DNA of 6,601 nt, from NCBI GenBank assembly GCA_005882715.1, contig VBEI01000159.1, positions 1 through 6,601 of the forward strand, read 5' to 3'. Shown here in pieces: positions 1 to 5,431 of the stretch (position 1 is the first letter of the stretch; every line of letters starts with the position of its first letter). The notes beneath the pieces were generated by a model, which worked only from the letters and a program-made list of their open reading frames with translations, had not been told where the DNA came from and did no database searches. Position numbers and translations under genes: made by a program. Source of the stretch: Chloroflexota bacterium. Lineage in GTDB: Bacteria > Chloroflexota > Dehalococcoidia > SM23-28-2 > RBG-16-64-32.

Positions 1-270
1 GAATGGCTCACGGAAGGCCTTCAGAAGCTCGAGAAGCTTGCGTTTTTGAGCGACCGGACGGGCAGGACGATCGGTCAGGCGGCCATTCAGTTCGTGCTCA
101 ATTCGCCTGCGGTAGCCTCGGTGCTGCCGAATATCTACGACGCGGAGCAGTTGGCCGAGTTTGTGGGCGCTCCCGATACCCCGGCGCTATCGGAGGATGA
201 ACTCGCGAACATCAACGAACTCTACGAACGGAACTTCGGCGTGGCTCCAGTAGCAGCGCGGCAATCGTGA
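1..270 (+). CDS. Aldo/keto reductase, C-terminal fragment
   Basis: The reading frame is open from base 1 and stops with TGA at 268-270, giving the last 89 residues of a protein whose start lies outside the window. The fragment has the usual C-terminal layout of aldo/keto reductases. A helix carries TIGQAAIQFVLNSPAVASVL, matching the family pattern in which the last barrel strand reads 'p.v.svi'. Then comes NIYDAEQLAEFVGA, the 'n.eqleEN' segment near the NADP adenine-ribose contact. LSEDELANINELYE is the usual closing 'LseeEl..l..l' helix. The family reduces aldehydes or ketones with NADPH in the cytoplasm; the substrate cannot be told from this part. The next gene follows after 42 bases on the same strand, so co-transcription is possible. 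The family call is fairly secure, the specific function unknown. Confidence 0.8.
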   Translation, partial: EWLTEGLQKLEKLAFLSDRTGRTIGQAAIQFVLNSPAVASVLPNIYDAEQLAEFVGAPDTPALSEDELANINELYERNFGVAPVAARQS

Positions 271-312
271 CGTCGCTGCCGGGACTGATCGGTCGTATCT
301 CTCGAACCTGCA

Positions 313-1362
313 ATGAGCGATAAAACGCGCGATCCCAAAGGCCGGCGACGGGTCGTCAAGTTTTCCTTCTATCGTGTAGATCCCGCCTGGCGAGCGCTTC
401 CTTCAAGCGAGCGCGAATGCGGGACGCGAGCAGTCTCGGACACAGTACAGGCGTTCTCTGACCGCCTCCAAATCCGCAGCTACAGCCTCGTTGGCACGCG
501 TGGCGACGCCGATCTTCTGCTCTGGCAGATCGGCGACGAGCTGGAGGATATCCAGCAGCTCGCAAGCTTCATCAACGGGACACCGATGGGCCCATACTTG
601 ACGATGCCCTATTCCTACCTGGCCATGACCCGCCCTTCGATCTATGTCAGCCGTGAGGAGGGCCGGGGTGAGCGATTGGAATTGCATCCCGGAGACTCGA
701 AGTACTTGTTCGTCTATCCTTTCGTCAAGACCCGAGAGTGGTACCAACTGTCGCTCGACCAGCGGCAGAAGATGATGGACGAACACATTCGTATCGGGCG
801 TAAATATCCCTCCGTTAAGCTCAACACGACGTACTCCTTCGGCCTCGACGACCAGGAGTTTGTCGTCTCCTTTGAGACAGACGAACCAGCTGACTTCCTC
901 GATCTGGTAATGGAGCTCCGCGAGGCCAAGACCAGTCTTTACACCCTGCGGGACACGCCGATCTTCAGCTGCATCGCCATGGGCTTGAAAGAGACGCTTG
1001 ATTCACTCACCGGCGCACACGAGGAGCGGAGTACTCAAGCGGTCGAGAACGCGTGGCAAAAAGTAGCCGATGCTTCCGCTCTCCCACCCGGCTCCAGCCG
1101 CGTCGTCTACTACCGAGGGGACCAGGTCGCGATATTCAATGTGGGCGGAGAGATCCGCGCCATTAGCAACCGGTGCTCGCACGCCAATGGGTCACTCGCC
1201 GAGGGGACCGTCGAGGATGGCTCCGTGATCTGTCCTTCCCATCGGTCGCGCTTCGACTTAACCACTGGGGAGCCTCTCGAAGGCCCGGCGGCCCGTCCGC
1301 TGCGAACATACAGCGTTCGCCTTGAGCACGACGTTGTATTATTGGGGCCGTCCACCGCCTGA
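313..1362 (+). CDS. hemQ: HemQ/chlorite dismutase-family protein fused to a C-terminal Rieske [2Fe-2S] domain
   Basis: 349 residues in two domains. Residues about 12-225 are a coproheme decarboxylase (HemQ/ChdC) domain. It has YPFVK at 135-139, carrying the tyrosine expected to form the catalytic radical, and the proximal haem-ligand candidate H158 in MDEHIRIGRKYP. NTTYSFGLDDQEFVVSFE and RDTPIFSC follow. The position of the distal arginine of true chlorite dismutases is L170, so chlorite breakdown is unlikely. In the coproporphyrin-dependent pathway HemQ decarboxylates coproheme to haem b with peroxide. Residues about 245-345 are a Rieske ferredoxin-like domain with both cluster motifs intact: C288-S-H290 and C307-P-S-H310, then FDLTTGEPLEGPA and LRTYSVRLE. 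HemQ proteins are normally near 250 residues, so the extra 100 form a true added domain. The ATG start fits the HemQ N-terminus, although no clear Shine-Dalgarno site precedes it. The role of the Rieske part is unknown; electron delivery to the haem site is inference. Confidence 0.88.
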   Translation: MSDKTRDPKGRRRVVKFSFYRVDPAWRALPSSERECGTRAVSDTVQAFSDRLQIRSYSLVGTRGDADLLLWQIGDELEDIQQLASFINGTPMGPYLTMPYSYLAMTRPSIYVSREEGRGERLELHPGDSKYLFVYPFVKTREWYQLSLDQRQKMMDEHIRIGRKYPSVKLNTTYSFGLDDQEFVVSFETDEPADFLDLVMELREAKTSLYTLRDTPIFSCIAMGLKETLDSLTGAHEERSTQAVENAWQKVADASALPPGSSRVVYYRGDQVAIFNVGGEIRAISNRCSHANGSLAEGTVEDGSVICPSHRSRFDLTTGEPLEGPAARPLRTYSVRLEHDVVLLGPSTA

Positions 1363-1413
1363 ACCGCGGCCAACATAACCGCCACCTGCTCCGTCTACCT
1401 AAACGCATTGCAG

Positions 1414-2601
1414 ATGAGACTTCCGTTCGGGCCGATAGTTGCCGCCGTGGCCGTTCTGCTCCTCGCGTCCTGCGGCGGCGGCGAACAGGAACCGGTTCGC
1501 TCAGCAACGCCCTCGCCGCGTCCTGCGCGGCCTGTGACGGTCGAGATGAAGACCGTCGAGACAGAGACTCCCCCTGCTGAGCCGCCGCCGGCGGAGGAGT
1601 TTGTCGAAGCGCACTACCATCACAACGAAGGGCCGCCCGCGATCGTGTCCGCGGAACCAGAGGCAGGCCCCGCGGCTCCAGCCGCGCCCGCCGCCGCCCC
1701 TCCGCCGGATAGGCCGATCGCCGAACTCCTCCATCCGCCTCCGTACACCGTTTTCGTCGACGCCGGTCACGGCGCGCTCGACTCCGGCGCTGGCAACGGC
1801 GACCTCCTGGAGAAAGATGTCAACGTCGATGTCGCTACTCGCCTCGCTCCCCTTCTCGGCGGCTCCGGATACAACGTGTACTTGTCTCGCTGGGGGGACT
1901 ACACGCTGACGCCGTTCCCGGTTAACACCTACCAGAACCGCCGGGATGAGATCCAGGCCCGCGTCGATGTGGCCAACAGCGTCCACGCAGACATACTCGT
2001 CTCGATCCATTTCAACGGCGGGCCGACGAGCGCCCGCGGCCTCGAGGTTTACTACAATCCGGACCGCTCGTTCGGCCAGTACAACTGGACGCTGGCAGAC
2101 CTCACGCGCCAGGGTCTCGTCAGTCACATACGCAGTGCGGGTTACGACGTGCCCGACCGCGGGGTCAAGAACGATGCCGGCGTTTGCTGCAACCCGGCCA
2201 ACCCTCACTCGTGGATTCTCGGGACAAATGATGGCTTCCGGCCGAGCATGATGCCCGGCATCATCGGGGAAGCGATGTTCGTTTCGAACGACTTCGAAGC
2301 GCAGCAGCTCTGGCGGCCGGAAATGCGGCAGGCCATCGCTGAGGGCTACAAGGCGGGCATTGATGCCTACTTCGGTTGGCTTCTGCCCCAGGTGCCGCCG
2401 CCACCGCCCACGCCGACACCAGCGCCGACCCCTGAGCCGACACCTGAGCCCACGGCGTCGCCCACGGACACCCCTGCGCCGACTCCTTCGCCTCCAACGT
2501 TGACACCCAGTTCATCGCCATCCCCGTCGCCTTCGCCACCTACCGACACGCCCACGCCCACTGCGCGGCGCTGGCCGGGTCCTTCGCCCGGCTCAACCTA
2601 A
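1414..2601 (+). CDS. Lipoprotein N-acetylmuramoyl-L-alanine amidase (Amidase_3 family) with proline-rich tail
   Basis: A zinc amidase that cuts the bond between N-acetylmuramic acid and L-alanine in peptidoglycan. From the ATG the protein is 395 residues. Residues 1-20 form a lipoprotein signal: a basic start, a hydrophobic stretch VAAVAVLLL, and the lipobox LASC with C20 as the lipidated residue. A Pro/Ala/Glu-rich linker follows to about 108. The catalytic domain (about 112-320) holds zinc ligands H119 (VDAGHG), E133 (LLEKDVN) and H199 (VSIHFN), and the catalytic glutamate E286 (IGEAMFVSN), all present. RGVKNDAG and the closing helix QAIAEGYKAGIDAYF also fit. About 70 residues rich in PTP, PEPT and SPSP end the protein, probably a wall-spanning tail. 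A TTG at 1408 would add two residues; ATG is preferred, and neither has a clear Shine-Dalgarno site. The gene stands 51 bases after the HemQ-Rieske gene. Confidence 0.9.
   Translation: MRLPFGPIVAAVAVLLLASCGGGEQEPVRSATPSPRPARPVTVEMKTVETETPPAEPPPAEEFVEAHYHHNEGPPAIVSAEPEAGPAAPAAPAAAPPPDRPIAELLHPPPYTVFVDAGHGALDSGAGNGDLLEKDVNVDVATRLAPLLGGSGYNVYLSRWGDYTLTPFPVNTYQNRRDEIQARVDVANSVHADILVSIHFNGGPTSARGLEVYYNPDRSFGQYNWTLADLTRQGLVSHIRSAGYDVPDRGVKNDAGVCCNPANPHSWILGTNDGFRPSMMPGIIGEAMFVSNDFEAQQLWRPEMRQAIAEGYKAGIDAYFGWLLPQVPPPPPTPTPAPTPEPTPEPTASPTDTPAPTPSPPTLTPSSSPSPSPSPPTDTPTPTARRWPGPSPGST
2391..2565 (+). repeat. Low-complexity Pro/Thr/Ser-coding tract
   Basis: This stretch codes for irregular runs of Pro-Thr, Pro-Glu-Pro-Thr and Ser-Pro at the end of the amidase, giving a C-rich plus strand of degenerate CCN/ACN codons. 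It is not an exact tandem repeat. Such tails are common on exported wall-associated proteins of Chloroflexota. The final residues (ARRWPGPSPGST) leave the pattern, so the present C-terminus may have been changed where it meets the degraded region that follows. Confidence 0.6.
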
Positions 2602-2602
2602 G

Positions 2603-2820
2603 GTGCTGCTGTCTAATGATTGAGAAACCTGGTCCAAGCAGTTGCTGCGCAGCAGTTGCTCCGAGCAGGACGATAACGGTCGGCCGAAGTAGCTGAATTT
2701 CGGCCTCCAGCCAGGGCTTGCATGCCGCCATCTGGCGGGCGTTCGGCTTCTTGTGGACGCGCTTTTGCCGCGAGTCTCGCGCCAGTTGAAGTGCTTGACC
2801 GCGTTGGTCACATTCCCAAT
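2603..2820 (-). pseudogene. udgX: Remnant of a UdgX-type uracil-DNA glycosylase, truncated at both ends and frameshifted
   Basis: Read on the minus strand, 2820 to 2767 gives IGNVTNAVKHFNWRETRGK, and after a frame change 2764 to 2603 gives KRVHKKPNARQMAACKPWLE, then AEIQLLRPTVIVLLGATAAQ, then QLLGPGFSIIRQQH. Joined, these match the middle of family-4-like uracil-DNA glycosylases. The GK-K-R-V-H stretch matches the K-R-R-I-H loop that marks UdgX, whose histidine forms a covalent bond with uracil-DNA. The break lies in a run of four A (minus strand, 2763-2766); five A would restore GKKRVHKKP in one frame. About the first 80-100 residues are missing, including the first catalytic motif (GEQPG-type), because homology stops beside the tRNA-Arg. 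The C-terminal part with the HPS motif is also missing. Even without the frameshift it could not be an active enzyme. Family call from remembered motifs. Confidence 0.75.
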
Positions 2821-2830
2821 AGCTAGTGCG

Positions 2831-2907
2831 TGGCGCCCCCGGCAGGACTCGAACCCGCAACCTCCTGATCCGAAGTCAGGCGCTCTGTCCAATTGAGCTA
2901 CGGGGGC
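2831..2907 (-). tRNA. trnR(ucg): tRNA-Arg, anticodon TCG
   Basis: On the minus strand the cloverleaf is complete. The acceptor stem is GCCCCCG (2907-2901) with CGGGGGC (2841-2835), followed by T8-A9 and a D-arm starting GCTC. The anticodon stem is CCTGA/TCAGG around the loop CTTCGGA, giving anticodon TCG. The T-arm is GCGGG-TTCGAGT-CCTGC with one G-T pair. The discriminator is G (2834) and CCA is encoded (2833-2831). It reads CGA and possibly other CGN arginine codons. The udgX relic begins about 10 bases beyond the CCA. An extended -10 promoter sits just upstream. Confidence 0.96.
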
Positions 2908-2915
2908 GCGTTTCG

Positions 2916-2924
2916 AGTATAGCA
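2916..2924 (-). promoter_or_regulatory. Extended -10 promoter for tRNA-Arg
   Basis: The minus strand reads TGC-TATACT, a near-consensus -10 hexamer with an upstream TG (extended -10). Transcription would start at about 2909-2910, only two or three bases before the mature tRNA 5' end at 2907. I find no good -35 hexamer at 16-18 bases, which fits an extended -10 promoter. Confidence 0.6.
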
Positions 2925-2994
2925 TCGCCCTTTATAGCGCTCGGGTTTCCCTAGCATCGCTCTGGCCTCTATCCTCTTGGTGGACTCCGTGTTC

Positions 2995-3000
2995 GAGGGA
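2995..3000 (+). promoter_or_regulatory. Ribosome binding site deciding the mgtE start
   Basis: GAGGGA ends 6 bases before the ATG at 3007, a good Shine-Dalgarno match at normal spacing and one of very few in the window. It favours ATG 3007 over the TTG at 2977, which lies ten codons upstream in frame and has no such site. Confidence 0.65.
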
Positions 3001-3006
3001 AAGCCT

Positions 3007-4365
3007 ATGGTTACGACTATCGAACCTGAAGACGTAGACCCCGCCGACCGCATTGAAGAGCTCCTCAGCGGCGATAACGTCGAGGGCGCCGCCGAGCTAC
3101 TAGCGGACATGCATCCGGCCGATCAGGCGGACCTCTACGACCGACTCGACGACGCCGAGCGCGAGACGATGCTCGCACTGCTCTCCACTGAGGCGCGCGC
3201 CCAACTGCTCGAGCACCTCGACGAAGAGACCCTCGAGGAGATTGCTCAGCGCCTGCCTCGCGTAGAGCTGCCCCGCGTGCTCGACCTAACGAAAAACGAC
3301 ATCGCGGCCGACGCGCTGCGCATGTTGCCGCCCGCCGAGGCCGCCCTCGCGCTGGCCCAGATGAAGACCGCTTCCGAAGTAACGCCGCTCCTGATCCACC
3401 CGGACGAGAGCGCCGGCGGCCTCATGACTCGCGGGTTCGTCGCGCTGCATAAGGACATGACCGTCGGCGAGGCAATGACCCTACTGCGGGCCCGCAAGCC
3501 ACTCGCCGAAGAGGCGTATTACCTATACGTTCTCGACGCGCGAAACCGCCTCGAAGGCGTTGTGAACCTGCGGCAACTTATAGTCGCCGAACGTGACGTG
3601 CGGATCGAAGACGTAATGACCCGCGACGTCGTGTCCGTGCGGCCCGACACCGACCAGGAGGAAGCCGCCCACCTCCTCCAGCACTACCGTCTACGCGCCC
3701 TTCCCGTCGTCGACGAATCCGGCGTGCTCAGCGGAATCATTACTGCCGATGACATCATCGACGTGATTCAAGAAGAGGCGACCGAAGATATGTACAGGAT
3801 GGCCGGCGTTGGCGTCAAAGAATGGGCTTTCAGCCCGCTCCGCGAATCGGTCATACGCCGCGTGCCTTGGCTCAGCTTCAACATGGCTTGGGCGTTTGCG
3901 GGCGCGGCGGTGATAAGCCTGTTCGAAGGGACAATCCAGAAAGTAGCCGCTTTAGCCATATTTATGCCCATGATTGCCGGGCAGGCGGGTAACGCGGGGA
4001 TCCAGACGGCAACAATCATGGTGCGTTCCATGGCACTCGGAGAAGTCAAAGTCTCGGATATTGCGCGGGTCCTAGCCAAGGAGTTGACGCTTGGTGCGAT
4101 CAAAGGAGCAATCTTCGGGTCTGTTCTAGGCCTGATCGCGTGGGTATGGAAAGGGAATGAAGTCCTTGGCCTGGTTGCCGGGGTGGCGCTTTTCTGCAAT
4201 ATGCTCGTTGCAGCGACAGCCGGCGTCCTCATTCCAATGACACTGCGTCGGCTTGGATTCGACCCTGCTACGATCGCCGGTGTGTTTGACACCATGCTGA
4301 CGGACCTCATGGGCTTCCTGATTTATCTGGGCCTCGCGACTCTGCTCGTCGATCAGTTGACCTAG
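3007..4365 (+). CDS. mgtE: Magnesium channel/transporter MgtE
   Basis: 452 residues from ATG 3007, the usual MgtE length. The protein is a homodimeric inner-membrane Mg2+ channel gated by cytoplasmic Mg2+. Domains in order: the acidic helical N-domain with armadillo-like repeats (about 14-125: MHPADQADLYDRL, LDEETLEEIAQRLP), two CBS domains (about 135-255: ESAGGLMTRGFVALHKDMTV, IEDVMTRDVVSVRPDTD, GIITADDIIDVI), a plug helix region, and five membrane segments from about 287 to 450. The pore region has the family motif GQAGNAGIQT (325-334) with R340 and GE345-346. D433 in LTDLMGF corresponds to the selectivity aspartate (D432 of Thermus thermophilus). The nearby sequence reads GVFDT, with D428 where a hydrophobic residue is more usual; I note this as a small oddity. 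The gene diverges from tRNA-Arg and is followed 71 bases later by a terminator-like hairpin. No M-box riboswitch is visible in the 99-base upstream gap. Confidence 0.96.
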   Translation: MVTTIEPEDVDPADRIEELLSGDNVEGAAELLADMHPADQADLYDRLDDAERETMLALLSTEARAQLLEHLDEETLEEIAQRLPRVELPRVLDLTKNDIAADALRMLPPAEAALALAQMKTASEVTPLLIHPDESAGGLMTRGFVALHKDMTVGEAMTLLRARKPLAEEAYYLYVLDARNRLEGVVNLRQLIVAERDVRIEDVMTRDVVSVRPDTDQEEAAHLLQHYRLRALPVVDESGVLSGIITADDIIDVIQEEATEDMYRMAGVGVKEWAFSPLRESVIRRVPWLSFNMAWAFAGAAVISLFEGTIQKVAALAIFMPMIAGQAGNAGIQTATIMVRSMALGEVKVSDIARVLAKELTLGAIKGAIFGSVLGLIAWVWKGNEVLGLVAGVALFCNMLVAATAGVLIPMTLRRLGFDPATIAGVFDTMLTDLMGFLIYLGLATLLVDQLT

Positions 4366-4400
4366 AGCGCGGGGTTGTTTGTGGTAACGAGGCGCGATTC

Positions 4401-4429
4401 TTGACCGCCTCGAGGTCGCATGCTACGCT
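4401..4429 (+). promoter_or_regulatory. Sigma-70-type promoter for tRNA-His
   Basis: TTGACC (4401-4406) is separated by exactly 17 bases from TACGCT (4424-4429), and TGC precedes the -10, so it is also an extended -10. Transcription would begin around 4435-4437, giving the tRNA-His a leader of about 50 bases. This is the best-formed promoter in the window. Confidence 0.65.
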
Positions 4430-4436
4430 TCCGATT

Positions 4437-4460
4437 GGCCCCGGAGACGGGGCTGTTTTT
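4437..4460 (+). terminator. Intrinsic terminator-like hairpin between mgtE and tRNA-His
   Basis: GGCCCCG (4437-4443), loop GAGA, CGGGGCT (4448-4454), then G and five T (4456-4460): a 7-bp GC-rich stem, closed by a G-T pair at its base, with a T tract. It can end mgtE transcripts, whose stop codon lies 71 bases upstream. It also falls at the very start of the predicted tRNA-His transcript, and a second small hairpin (CCCGC-TGGCT-GCGGG, 4461-4475) follows at once. Confidence 0.65.
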
Positions 4461-4485
4461 CCCGCTGGCTGCGGGAGGGCCAGGT

Positions 4486-4562
4486 GGTGGGCGTAGCGTA
4501 GCGGTTAACGCGCCAGGTTGTGGCCCTGGAGATCACGGGTTCAAATCCCGTCGTCCACCCCA
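4486..4562 (+). tRNA. trnH(gug): tRNA-His, anticodon GTG
   Basis: The cloverleaf is complete. The acceptor stem is GTGGGCG (4487-4493) with CGTCCAC (4552-4558), including one G-T pair. The anticodon stem CCAGG/CCTGG encloses loop TTGTGGC, giving anticodon GTG. The T-arm is ACGGG-TTCAAAT-CCCGT. The hallmark of tRNA-His is present: an extra G at -1 (4486) facing discriminator C73 (4559). CCA is encoded (4560-4562). The CPBP protease gene starts 44 bases after it. Confidence 0.97.
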
Positions 4563-4594
4563 AATCATCCTTTTCTGCTTCGGGCTTCTCCACT

Positions 4595-4600
4595 TACACT
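4595..4600 (+). promoter_or_regulatory. Candidate -10 box giving a leaderless CPBP mRNA
   Basis: TACACT lies six bases before the ATG at 4607, so a normal start site would fall on or next to the A of the start codon. No Shine-Dalgarno site is present, which agrees with leaderless initiation. The matching -35 position (4572-4577, TTTCTG) is poor, so confidence is modest. Confidence 0.4.
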
Positions 4601-4606
4601 GGTCTT

Positions 4607-5431
4607 ATGACTGTGTCAGCGCTTGTGTGCGAACGATGCGGCGCCCCGGTGTTCACCGGGGCTGCTTTTTGTCAAAACTGCGGCGCCTCATTGGGTGTCA
4701 CGCGGGCGCAGACGGACAGGATGCCATGGACACCTGCTGATGTCGCCAAAGCGATAGGGATCGTAGTTGCCGTGCTGATCGGGACTTCGATTCCGGCCAG
4801 CATCATAGCCCTTGTGATCGCGGGAAAAGAGGACATCGAAAAGGATGCTCTGGCTCTCACTGTAGCGCTCGCTGCCAGCGTATTCCTCGAAATCGGCCTT
4901 CTCTGGACCGCCATCCACTTCAGCGTTAACAAGTATGGCCTGCCCTGGTCATCGCTCGGAATCCGCCGGCCGCTACGAGGAGGGTTTTGGTTCACCGGCG
5001 GCTTAGCCTTCCTCCTTGTGATCGCGGGGCTCACAGTCAGCTATGCCTACTTCGGGGCGCTCGCACAAGTCGGAATCGAGCCGGACACCGAGATTAAAGA
5101 GACATTTCAGAACGCCGGGCCCCTGATCGTTCTCGCGATGCTCTCCCTTCTCTTCGCGCCATTTGCCGAGGAGATCTTCTTCCGTGGCTTTGTGTTTGGC
5201 GGTCTGCGTGGTCGCTGGGGGATAGCGTGGGCCGCGTTGGCCAGCGGCGCGTTATTTGCGCTTGCCCATATCGGCAACCCAGGCACGATCTACCTTTTGC
5301 CTCCTGTCGCCGCTATCGGAGCTCTCTTCGCTCTGGGCTATGCCTATTCAGGGTCGATCTTCACCAGCCTGCTGGCGCATTTTCTGTTCAACTTATTTGC
5401 CCTCGGCGCCGGCATCGCCCAATATTCATGA
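4607..5431 (+). CDS. CPBP-family intramembrane metalloprotease with N-terminal zinc ribbon
   Basis: 274 residues from ATG 4607. In-frame starts further upstream lie inside the tRNA-His gene and are not credible. Residues 8-25 form a zinc ribbon, C8-x-x-C11-G and C22-x-x-C25-G, of the kind placed at the front of many bacterial membrane proteins. About seven membrane segments follow (roughly 47-72, 80-103, 126-150, 170-186, 205-222, 228-247, 249-270). The CPBP (Abi, CAAX-protease-like) motifs are complete: E188-E189-IFF-R193 (FAEEIFFRG), FALAH with H221, and H258-FLF-N262. The enzyme should be an active membrane glutamic/metalloprotease of the Rce1 type; its substrate in bacteria cannot be predicted. 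Members take part in bacteriocin self-immunity, protein processing or stress responses. The stop overlaps the trpA start as ATGA, so the two are translationally coupled. Confidence 0.9.
   Translation: MTVSALVCERCGAPVFTGAAFCQNCGASLGVTRAQTDRMPWTPADVAKAIGIVVAVLIGTSIPASIIALVIAGKEDIEKDALALTVALAASVFLEIGLLWTAIHFSVNKYGLPWSSLGIRRPLRGGFWFTGGLAFLLVIAGLTVSYAYFGALAQVGIEPDTEIKETFQNAGPLIVLAMLSLLFAPFAEEIFFRGFVFGGLRGRWGIAWAALASGALFALAHIGNPGTIYLLPPVAAIGALFALGYAYSGSIFTSLLAHFLFNLFALGAGIAQYS

Noticed and set aside
313..1362. Functional chlorite dismutase
   Set aside because: The family name suggests it, but the position of the distal arginine needed for chlorite breakdown is leucine (L170), while the HemQ tyrosine is present.
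1501..2208. 235-codon minus-strand open frame
   Set aside because: It is antisense to the amidase catalytic domain, has an Arg/Val/Gly-rich composition typical of high-GC shadows, and shows no family motif.
2574..2592. GCCGGG/CCCGGC hairpin at the end of the amidase gene
   Set aside because: The stem is short, it lies inside the coding region and has no T tract, so a terminator call is not supported.
2682..2705. Inverted repeat GGCCGAA/TTCGGCC with a 10-base loop
   Set aside because: It falls inside the udgX relic, where codons for EAEIQLLRP explain it, and no T tract follows on either strand.
2593..2925. Minus-strand open frame whose first part reads APVAQLDRAPDFGSGGCGFESCRG
   Set aside because: This is the well-known false protein made by translating a tRNA gene; it covers tRNA-Arg. 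Only its downstream part (2767-2820) is meaningful, as a piece of the udgX relic.
2908..3006. M-box magnesium riboswitch before mgtE
   Set aside because: The gap is 99 bases, is shared with the tRNA-Arg promoter, and shows no M-box-like helices.
3768..4310. 180-codon minus-strand open frame
   Set aside because: It is antisense to the MgtE membrane domain and looks like a shadow; the plus frame has all MgtE motifs.
4520..4606. In-frame N-terminal extension of the CPBP protease starting at 4520
   Set aside because: It begins inside tRNA-His and codes for no family-like sequence; the zinc ribbon begins right after ATG 4607.
4420..4740. 106-codon plus-strand open frame across tRNA-His
   Set aside because: It runs through the terminator-like hairpin, the tRNA and the start of the CPBP gene in another frame, with no recognisable sequence.
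5227..5427. Long N-terminal extension of TrpA
   Set aside because: It overlaps the CPBP coding region, which carries the essential protease motifs in another frame; TrpA homology starts after ATG 5428.
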